From NCBI GenBank assembly GCA_945863825.1, contig CAMBBY010000049.1, positions 1 to 7,343 on the forward strand: DNA of 7,343 bases, given 5' to 3'. Numbering within the stretch: position 1 is the stretch's first letter; each line of letters begins with the position of its first letter. The stretch is from an uncultured Prevotella sp. GTDB taxonomy: Bacteria; Bacteroidota; Bacteroidia; Bacteroidales; Bacteroidaceae. The notes under the pieces were generated by a model. The model had not been told where the DNA came from. It was given only the letters and a program-made list of their open reading frames with translations, and searched no databases. This document shows positions 1-7,343 of the stretch, in pieces. The position numbers and the translations under genes were made by a program.

Positions 1-1
1 G

Positions 2-1135
2 GAGAACAAGCCTGTGGCTGAACAGGATATCGGCCGACAGCTCCTGCAGGAGACTGCCGCATACGCGGAATCATCTGTCTGCCGCCGCAAGATGCTGCTC
101 CATTATTTCGGAGAAGAATATGATGTGGAAAACTGCCACAATTGCGACAACTGTCTGCATCCTTCCGTGAAGTTTGAGGCTAAGGATGCCCTGATAGTGG
201 TTTTGGAGGCTGTGGCTGCCGTGAAGGAAAACTTCCGTCAGGAGTACATCATCGATTTCGTGAAAGGCCGTGCCACCGACGACATCGTTTCCCACAAGCA
301 CGACAACCTGGAAGAGTTTGGAGCCGGTGAGGATATGGATGCCAAGGTATGGAATCCGGTAATCCGCCAGGCATTGATAGCCGGTTATCTCAAGAAGGAT
401 GTAGAGAACTATGGACTCTTGAAGTTGACTGCCGCCGGCAAGCGTTATCTGAAGAATCCAACCTCTTTCATGATCGTTGCCGACAAGGAGTTTAAGGACG
501 ATTATGTAGAGAGTGCTCACGAAGGCAGTAACAACGGAGAAGCACTGGATCCAACTCTCTTTGCTATGTTGAAAGACCTGCGTAAGAGTGTGGCGAAAAA
601 GCGCAAGTTGCCACCATACGTCATCTTCCAGGATGTATCGCTGGAGCAGATGGCTACCATGTATCCGCACGACTTGCAGGAGTTGCAGAACATCCAGGGC
701 GTGGGAGCTGGTAAGGCAAAGCGTTATGGCAAGGAATTCTGTAAGCTGATCCAGAACTATTGTATAGAAAATGAAATAGAGCGACCAGAGGAGTTGCGCG
801 TGAAGACCGTTGCCAAGAAGTCATTGCTCAAGGTGAATATCATCCAGAGCATCGACCGACAGATCGACCTCGAAGATCTTGCCAGCGCCAAAGGTTTGGA
901 GTTCGCTGATCTCTTGGACGAAATCGAGGCAATCGTGTATAGCGGAACCAAGTTGAATATCGATTATTTCATCGAAGGCAGGATGGATGACGACAAGATC
1001 GACGACATCTATGACTATTTCATGGAGAGCGAAACAGACGACTTGGATGCGGCACTCGATGAGTTGGATGAAGACTACACAGAAGAGGACATTCGACTGA
1101 TTAGAATCAAGTTTTTGTCCGAACAAGCCAACTAA
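2..1135 (+). CDS. recQ: ATP-dependent DNA helicase RecQ, C-terminal half (5' truncated)
   Basis: RecQ helicases unwind DNA 3'->5' in recombination and repair. The frame is already open at base 2, so the gene is cut by the window edge; the GTG at 14 is an internal valine codon, not a start. The 377 codons present lack the whole ATPase core (Walker A, DEAH box), roughly half of a Bacteroidota RecQ. Counting residues from base 2, the order is: the RecQ zinc site with four cysteines C27, C45, C48 and C51 (spacing as in the family), a winged-helix RQC domain at about 59-160, an HRDC domain at about 182-256 (contains IQGVGAGKAKRYG), then a helicase-associated helix-turn-helix-like C-terminal region at about 269-349. 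The tail is very acidic: 19 of 42 residues at 327-368 are Asp or Glu. The TAA stop is at 1133-1135. The assignment is firm; the C-terminal domain label is by family resemblance. Confidence 0.93.
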   Translation, partial: ENKPVAEQDIGRQLLQETAAYAESSVCRRKMLLHYFGEEYDVENCHNCDNCLHPSVKFEAKDALIVVLEAVAAVKENFRQEYIIDFVKGRATDDIVSHKHDNLEEFGAGEDMDAKVWNPVIRQALIAGYLKKDVENYGLLKLTAAGKRYLKNPTSFMIVADKEFKDDYVESAHEGSNNGEALDPTLFAMLKDLRKSVAKKRKLPPYVIFQDVSLEQMATMYPHDLQELQNIQGVGAGKAKRYGKEFCKLIQNYCIENEIERPEELRVKTVAKKSLLKVNIIQSIDRQIDLEDLASAKGLEFADLLDEIEAIVYSGTKLNIDYFIEGRMDDDKIDDIYDYFMESETDDLDAALDELDEDYTEEDIRLIRIKFLSEQAN

Positions 1136-1202
1136 TCACGTTAAATAGCATTAATAAGGTAAGATTTTCGTAAAAAGCGAACTCTATCTGAGAAATTATT
1201 GC

Positions 1203-1210
1203 TAAATTTG
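1203..1210 (+). promoter_or_regulatory. Probable guaB promoter, Bacteroidota -7 element
   Basis: TAAATTTG matches the Bacteroidota sigma-ABfr -7 consensus TAnnTTTG exactly and lies 28 bases before the guaB ATG, in the only sizeable intergenic gap (1136-1238). Transcription would start a few bases downstream, leaving a leader of about 20-25 bases, too short for a riboswitch. A -33 TTTG-like box at the expected distance (about 1177-1184) is not evident, so this is a half-match. AAAGG at 1227-1231 could act as a weak ribosome binding site, 7 bases before the ATG. No convincing recQ terminator is visible in the rest of the gap. Confidence 0.55.
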
Positions 1211-1220
1211 CACGCAATAA

Positions 1221-2723
<1,503 letters not shown>

Positions 2724-2733
2724 TTAATTTGAT

Positions 2734-4161
2734 ATGAAATTTTATGCGCTGATTTCTGCTATGCTTCTCTCGGGGAGCATAGCTTTTGCTCAAAATGATC
2801 CTACTGTTATGACGATTAACGGCAAGCCTGTTACTCGTTCTGAATTTGAGTACTCTTATAATAAGAACAACTCTAATGGCGTCATTGACAAGAAAACCGT
2901 AAAGGAGTATGTGGATTTGTTTGTCAACTACAAGTTGAAGGTTTTGGCGGCATTGGATGCGAAGGTGGATACCTTGACATCTTTTAAGAAGGAATTTGAA
3001 ACATATAGAGATCAACAGGTGAGACCATCTTTTATCACATCGGATGATGTGGAGAAAGAGGCGCGTAAGATTTATAAAGAAACTCAAGAGCGTATAGATG
3101 GAGCAGGTGGTATGGTTAAGCCTGCTCACATCTTGATTTTACTTAACCAGAAAGCTACTCCTGCAGAACTGAATGCAGCTAAGGCAAAGGCTGATTCTAT
3201 TTATAAGGTCTTGAGCCGTGGTGCTGATTTTGCTGAGTTGGCTAAGAAATATTCTGATGACAAGGGAACGGCTCAAAAGGGTGGGGAGTTGCCTTGGATT
3301 ACAAGAGGTCAGACTGTAAAGGCTTTCGAGGATGCTGCTTATTCCATGAAGGTGGGTAAGTTGCATGCTCCTGTATTGTCTGAGTTTGGCTACCATATCA
3401 TTAAATTGAATGGTAAGCAGAATTTCTTCCCTTATGACTCCTTGAAGAATGATATTTATCGTTTTATTGATGCAAGGGGTATAAGAGAAAAAATTATTGA
3501 TGAGAAATTGGATTCTTTAGTTAAAAACGAGCAATCTTCTTCTGCCAAGGAAACTTTGCTGGAGAAGAAGGCTGAAGAGTTGTCTGCTAAGGATTCAGAC
3601 TTGAAATATCTGATACAGGAATATCATGATGGTCTCTTGTTGTATGAGATCAGCAATCGTCTTGTATGGGATAAAGCGGCAAAAGATGAAAAGGGATTAG
3701 CCTCTTATTTTGCCAAGAATAAGAAAAAATATAAGTGGGAACAGCCTCGCTTTAAGGGTATCGCCTATCATGTGAAGAATGAAGCCGATATCAAGGCGGT
3801 TAAAAAGAGTGTAAAGGGTAAACCTTTTGCAGAATGGGCTGAAATCCTGCGTAATACTTTCAATAAGGATTCCGTGATTCGTATCCGTGTTGAAAAGGGT
3901 ATATTTAAGAAAGGTGATCATGCATTGGTAGATAAGATGGTTTTCCATAAGGATACTACGGTGCAGGCTGTCAAGGATTATCCTTTTGATGCCACTTTTG
4001 GAAAAGTTCTGAAAAAGGCCCCAGAGGATTATACCGATGTGAAGGCTTTGGTTGTTGCCGACTATCAGGACCAGTTGGAGAAAGATTGGGTGGCAACATT
4101 AAGAAAAAAATATCCTGTATTTGTGGACGAGAAGGTCCTGGATACAGTCAATAAACATTAA
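2734..4161 (+). CDS. Exported parvulin-type peptidyl-prolyl cis-trans isomerase (PpiC/SurA family)
   Basis: This is a 475-residue periplasmic protein expected to catalyse proline isomerisation and chaperone outer-membrane proteins. A Sec signal peptide covers residues 1-19, with an AFA cleavage motif before Q20. Residues 20-125 resemble a SurA-type N-terminal chaperone domain (starting VMTINGKPVTRSEFEY). One canonical parvulin domain lies at about 128-227, with both conserved histidines (H132 in AHILI, H221 in GYHII) and the central GGELPW. Residues 335-430 look like a second, degenerate parvulin fold: H346 is in the first-histidine position but the second is absent. The end (DYQDQLEKDWVATLRKKYPV) resembles the C-terminal helix of Bacteroidota SurA-like proteins. 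It lies 10 bases after guaB and 12 before surA with no Shine-Dalgarno, fitting one operon. The class is firm; its clients and division of labour with SurA are inferred. Confidence 0.9.
   Translation: MKFYALISAMLLSGSIAFAQNDPTVMTINGKPVTRSEFEYSYNKNNSNGVIDKKTVKEYVDLFVNYKLKVLAALDAKVDTLTSFKKEFETYRDQQVRPSFITSDDVEKEARKIYKETQERIDGAGGMVKPAHILILLNQKATPAELNAAKAKADSIYKVLSRGADFAELAKKYSDDKGTAQKGGELPWITRGQTVKAFEDAAYSMKVGKLHAPVLSEFGYHIIKLNGKQNFFPYDSLKNDIYRFIDARGIREKIIDEKLDSLVKNEQSSSAKETLLEKKAEELSAKDSDLKYLIQEYHDGLLLYEISNRLVWDKAAKDEKGLASYFAKNKKKYKWEQPRFKGIAYHVKNEADIKAVKKSVKGKPFAEWAEILRNTFNKDSVIRIRVEKGIFKKGDHALVDKMVFHKDTTVQAVKDYPFDATFGKVLKKAPEDYTDVKALVVADYQDQLEKDWVATLRKKYPVFVDEKVLDTVNKH
2758..2783 (+). repeat. 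Inverted repeat (hairpin) in the signal-peptide codons of the PpiC-like gene
   Basis: GCTATGCT (2758-2765) and AGCATAGC (2776-2783) are perfect 8-base inverted arms. One G-U pair and one C-G pair can extend the stem to 10 pairs around a 6-base loop. TTTT follows at 2784-2787, giving a terminator-like look, but the structure lies inside the reading frame, 24 bases after the ATG. An 8-base match of this kind can arise by chance in a window this size, so a function is unproven. Confidence 0.4.
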
Positions 4162-4173
4162 AAAAGAAAATTC

Positions 4174-5625
4174 ATGGATCTTGAAAATAAAATAGGGCTG
4201 GCATTTGTTGCTTTGTTGTTCTTGGTTGGTATTTCTGCTAATGCCAACAAAGCTTTGCGTGGTTTTGCTGCACAGGATGCTGACTCTTCTCAAGTGGATG
4301 CAACTCTTGCTGATAGTCAGGTGATCAATGAAGCAAGTGTTGTGGATGAGGTGATATGGGTAGTAGGTGACGAACCTATATTGAAGTCTGAGGTTGAGGC
4401 TACCCGTTTGCAAAGTGAGGCAGAAGGAATCAAGTATGCTGGTGATCCTGATTGTTCTATCCCAGAGCAGATAGCCCTTCAGAAACTGTTCTTGCACCAG
4501 GCGGCAATCGATAGTATTGAAGTATCGGAGTCGGAGGTGATGAATGGTATTGATGAGCAAATCAATTACTGGGTTTCGCTGGCGGGTTCTCGTGAGAAAT
4601 TGGAGGAATATAGAAAGCAGAGTATTTCACAGATGCGCCAATCCATGCATGATGATTTCAAGAATCGCCAGCTGATTCAGAAGATGAAGGAAGAATTGGT
4701 CAAGGATATCAAGGTTTCTCCTGCACAGGTGAGACAGTATTTCAAGAATCTTCCTGCCGACAGCATACCTTTTGTGCCAACAGAAGTGGAGGTGGAAATC
4801 TTGACCAACCAGCCTAAGATTTCCATGGAGGAAATCACTCGTGTCAAGAACGAGCTGCGTGAATTTACAGATCGTGTCAATAAGGGTGAAACTTCTTTTG
4901 CCACTTTAGCACGTCTTTATTCTGAAGATCCAGGCTCTGCACGCATGGGTGGTGAAATGGATTATGTAGGTCGTGGTATGTTGGATCCTGCATTTGCCAA
5001 TGTAGCGTTCAACTTGACTGACCCTAAGAAGATTTCCAAAATCGTAGAGTCTGAGTTCGGTTTTCATATCATCCAGTTGATTGATAAACGAGGTGATAAA
5101 ATCAAGGTCCGTCACATCCTTCTGAAGCCAAACGTATCTCAGGAGGCCATTGACAAGTCTTTGTCAAGATTAGATTCAATTGCTACCGACATCAGAAACA
5201 AGAAGTTTACATTCGAGGATGCAGCTACAGTCATTTCTGATGATAAGGATACCCGTTCCAACAAGGGTTTGATGGCCAATACAACTCAGGGAGGAACCCG
5301 TACATCCCGATTCCAGTTGAAAGATCTTCCTACAGAGGTGGCTCGTGCCATTGATACGATGAAGGTAGGAGAAATCTCCGCACCTTTCACCATGATTAAT
5401 TCCAGAGGTAAGACAACTTGTGCTATCGTGAAACTTCTCAATAAAGTGGAAGGACATCGTGCTACCATTACTGAGGATTTCCAGGTGATGAAGGATGTCG
5501 TCTTGGCTAAAGAACGTGAGAATACTTTGCATGATTGGGTGGTTGATAAGATAAAGCGTACTTATGTGCGCATGAATGATCGCTACAAAAATTGTAAATT
5601 TGAATATCAAGGTTGGGTTAAATGA
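4174..5625 (+). CDS. surA: SurA-like periplasmic chaperone / peptidyl-prolyl isomerase
   Basis: SurA escorts unfolded outer-membrane beta-barrel proteins across the periplasm. The 483 residues show an N-terminal hydrophobic export signal (about 7-24, ANA before N25), a SurA N-terminal chaperone domain at about 57-195 (VVDEVIWVVGDEPILKSEVE), parvulin domain 1 at about 202-304 (DPGSARMGGEMDYVGRG, GFHII), parvulin domain 2 at about 310-423 (VRHILLKPN), and a C-terminal helix at about 430-483 that would pack back on the N-domain. Domain 1 has E208 where the first parvulin histidine is expected but keeps H298; domain 2 keeps H314 but has C416/A417 in place of the last one. Domain 2 also lacks the clear GG(E/D) motif, so isomerase activity may be weak and the role mainly chaperone. 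It starts 12 bases after the preceding isomerase, and its TGA overlaps the next ATG. Confidence 0.92.
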   Translation: MDLENKIGLAFVALLFLVGISANANKALRGFAAQDADSSQVDATLADSQVINEASVVDEVIWVVGDEPILKSEVEATRLQSEAEGIKYAGDPDCSIPEQIALQKLFLHQAAIDSIEVSESEVMNGIDEQINYWVSLAGSREKLEEYRKQSISQMRQSMHDDFKNRQLIQKMKEELVKDIKVSPAQVRQYFKNLPADSIPFVPTEVEVEILTNQPKISMEEITRVKNELREFTDRVNKGETSFATLARLYSEDPGSARMGGEMDYVGRGMLDPAFANVAFNLTDPKKISKIVESEFGFHIIQLIDKRGDKIKVRHILLKPNVSQEAIDKSLSRLDSIATDIRNKKFTFEDAATVISDDKDTRSNKGLMANTTQGGTRTSRFQLKDLPTEVARAIDTMKVGEISAPFTMINSRGKTTCAIVKLLNKVEGHRATITEDFQVMKDVVLAKERENTLHDWVVDKIKRTYVRMNDRYKNCKFEYQGWVK

Positions 5626-7297
5626 TGACTAAGAATTTTCTCAATAATAATAACAGGCATAGAATCAAGCTCCTGCTGATTCTATGCCTATTTGGATTTT
5701 GTTTGGTGCAAGCCATGCAGAGCCCCAAGAAAAAGGTGAAGCGCCCACAAGGCGACCGTGTTTACCTTCTTCATGCGGATGTGCTGAAGTATGATATGTT
5801 TGGTAGTAATCCTGATGCACAGATTGTCAAAGGTAAGGTCTCGTTCCTTCATCAGGGGGCGCATCTTACTTGTGACAGTGCCTATTTTTACCAAAACACC
5901 AATTCGGTGAAAGCGTTCGGTCATGTGCATTTCCGTCAGGGTGATACTTTGTCCTTGGTTTGTGACAGGGCAGAATATGACGGTTTGATGCAGATGATGA
6001 GAGCCCGCAAAAATGTGGTTCTGCACCATCGCAGACAAGTCCTCCGTACCGATAGCTTGGATTATGACCGTTTGTATGAAATGGCCAATTTCTTTGAAGG
6101 TGGAACGCTGATTGACGGTAAGGACCGCCTTGTATCAGATTGGGGTGAATATCATACAAAGACCCGAGAGGCTAAGTTTGTCTTCAATGTGAAACTCCGT
6201 AGCGGAAAGGACCTGGTGACTACCGATACCTTATATTATGATGTAAGGAAATCAACTGCCCACATGGTAGGTCCTTCCAGAATTGTCTCCGGCTCCAGTG
6301 TGGTTAATACCAAGGATGGCTATTATAATACCAAGACAGATCGTGCCCGGTTGTATGGCCGCTCCACTTTAGTGGATAAGGACAAGACCATTACGGGTGA
6401 TAGTCTTTACTATGTGAAAGACGGAAACAGTCAGGGCTTCGGTAATGTGATTTACAATGATAAGAGAAACCGCAATACCCTTCACTGCAACTATTTGCGT
6501 TATAATGAAAAGACAGGATATGGTTTTGCCACCCGCAATCCGGTAGCCATTGATTATTCACAGAAGGATACTTTGTGGGTGCATTCAGATACCATGAAGA
6601 TTTATACCTTCCATATCAATACCGATTCTGTTTATCGCAAGGTGCATGCCTACAGCAAGGTGCGAGCTTACCGACAGGATGTCCAGGCGGTTTGTGATTC
6701 CATGGTATTCAATTCCCAGGATTCATGCATGACCATGTATAAGGACCCGATTGTATGGAATCTGAATCGTCAACTCCTTGGAGAAGAAATCAAGGTTTAC
6801 ATGAATGACTCTACGGTGCGCATGGCTCATGTCATCGGACAGGCACTCTCTGTGGATGTGATGCCAGATAGCGTGCATTTCAATCAGGTAACTTCCAAGG
6901 AGATGAAGGCTTACTTTGAAAACGGACAGGCACGGATGGGCGAGTCTATCGGTAATGTCCAGACCATCTATTTTCTTACCAATGATAAGGATAGCTCACT
7001 GGTTGGCATGAATTATATGGAGACCGATACGATGAGAATGTACTTGTCTCCAGAACGTCAGTTGCAGAAAATATGGTCAAATAAGTCTGTAGGCACATTC
7101 TATCCGATTACCCAGGTGCCGCCAGCCAAGTTGAAACTCCCTAATTTTGCTTGGTTTGACGATATCCGCCCCAAGGATAAAAATGATATTTTCGTATGGA
7201 GAGGCAAGAAGCAAGACCAGCAGTTGAGGGTAATCAAGCGCCATGCTGCGCCTTTGCAGGTTCTTTCCAGTAAAAAGAGCGAGATGCCCGTGAAGAC
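5622..7297 (+). CDS. OstA/LptA-like periplasmic protein, 3' end replaced by sequencing adapter
   Basis: The OstA/LptA family forms stacked beta-strand grooves that carry lipopolysaccharide across the periplasm. The gene starts at ATG 5622, overlapping the surA stop as ATGA, which suggests translational coupling; a second ATG at 5625 is equally possible. Residues 12-32 are a basic-then-hydrophobic export signal with possible cleavage after VQA; there is no lipobox. The mature part is built from a motif of the form D-(S/T)-(L/M)-x-(Y/F) recurring every 29-30 residues from 53 to about 300 and more loosely to 475, typical of OstA-like proteins but far more copies than in the roughly 185-residue E. 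coli LptA. Genomic sequence ends at base 7297, so the last genuine residue is K558 (possibly T559). The 11-12 residues after it, ending SPSPRD, and the TAA at 7332-7334 are adapter-encoded. The true C-terminus is unknown; an LPS-transport role is inferred from the family and neighbours. Confidence 0.85.
5655..5689 (+). repeat. Perfect 13-bp inverted repeat inside the start of the OstA-like gene
   Basis: AGGCATAGAATCA (5655-5667) and TGATTCTATGCCT (5677-5689) are exact reverse complements separated by 9 bases. Two further G-C pairs (5669-5670 with 5675-5676) are possible past a bulged A. The structure lies in codons 12-23, across the signal peptide, beginning 33 bases after the ATG. T-rich but interrupted sequence follows (ATTTGGATTTTG), so it is only loosely terminator-like. 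It could form an mRNA hairpin that affects expression of the last gene relative to surA. Confidence 0.75.
5778..7046 (+). repeat. Degenerate ~30-residue protein repeats in the OstA-like gene
   Basis: The translated motif D-(S/T)-(L/M/A)-x-(Y/F) recurs with its Asp, or equivalent, at residues 53, 85, 115, 144, 173, 202, 232, 260, 290 (Asn), 323, 359, 388 (Glu), 426 (Lys) and 469. Clear examples are CDSAYF, TDSLDY, TDTLYY and GDSLYY. Spacing is 28-33 residues up to 323 and widens afterwards. The repeats are visible in the protein only; the DNA copies are too diverged to be recent duplications. Confidence 0.7.
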
Positions 7298-7343
7298 CTG
7301 TCTCTTATACACATCTCCGAGCCCACGAGACTAAGGCGAATCT
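7298..7343 (+). other. Illumina Nextera adapter read-through (not genomic)
   Basis: CTGTCTCTTATACACATCT at 7298-7316 is the 19-base Tn5 mosaic end used in Nextera libraries. CCGAGCCCACGAGAC at 7317-7331 is the i7/P7-side adapter. TAAGGCGA at 7332-7339 equals the N701 i7 index as it appears in a read. ATCT at 7340-7343 begins the P7 tail. The four parts are in the exact order of a read running off a short insert. The junction could be one base off because base 7298 (C) may be shared by genome and adapter. Confidence 0.98.

Noticed and set aside
14..16. GTG at 14 as the start of a complete 373-residue protein
   Set aside because: The frame is open upstream to the window edge, and the protein begins inside RecQ just before its zinc site without the helicase core, so it is a truncated gene.
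4199..4246. Inverted repeat TGGCATT/AATGCCA near the start of surA, as a third early hairpin
   Set aside because: Only 7 bases with a 34-base loop; such matches are expected by chance in about one in four regions of this size.
7100..7312. Reverse-strand reading frame beginning MYKRQ
   Set aside because: Its start and first residues are encoded by the Nextera mosaic end, and the rest is the antisense of the OstA-like gene.
7298..7316. Tn5-type transposon end (mobile element)
   Set aside because: The 19-base mosaic end is followed directly by library adapter and index sequence, not by transposon DNA, so it is a sequencing artefact.

Overview
The window is a contig fragment from a Bacteroidota genome, most likely Prevotella/Segatella-like. 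The clues are a TAnnTTTG-type -7 promoter element before guaB, the near absence of Shine-Dalgarno sequences, a RecQ with a long acidic C-terminal extension, and an OstA-like protein of about 560 residues directly behind a SurA homologue. This placement comes from protein style and gene order, not from a database search.

Layout: all genes are on the + strand and tightly packed. (1) 2-1135 is the C-terminal half of a RecQ DNA helicase, cut by the left window edge. (2) 1136-1238 is the only real intergenic gap, about 100 bases, and holds the likely guaB promoter. (3) 1239-2723 is guaB, IMP dehydrogenase. (4) 2734-4161 is an exported parvulin-type peptidyl-prolyl isomerase. (5) 4174-5625 is a SurA-like periplasmic chaperone with two parvulin domains. 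(6) 5622-7297 is an OstA/LptA-like protein built from 13-14 copies of a roughly 30-residue repeat; it overlaps the surA stop by 4 bases. (7) 7298-7343 is not genomic DNA. It is an Illumina Nextera adapter: the Tn5 mosaic end, the read-2/P7-side sequence, the 8-base index TAAGGCGA (the N701 index as read out), and the first 4 bases of the P7 tail. The apparent end and stop codon of the last gene are therefore artefacts.

How the genes work together: genes 4-6 form an outer-membrane biogenesis unit. Two periplasmic isomerases/chaperones would help outer-membrane proteins fold, and the OstA-like protein probably helps carry lipopolysaccharide across the periplasm. Gaps of 10, 12 and -4 bases after guaB, with no clear promoter or terminator between, suggest guaB and the envelope genes are transcribed together. 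recQ is probably a separate upstream unit, though I see no clear terminator after it.

I see no new defence system, mobile element, CRISPR array or RNA gene. The points most worth a second look are the adapter-derived end, a perfect 13-bp inverted repeat inside the start of the OstA-like gene, the complementary loss of conserved histidines in the two SurA parvulin domains, and the regular repeat architecture of the OstA-like protein.
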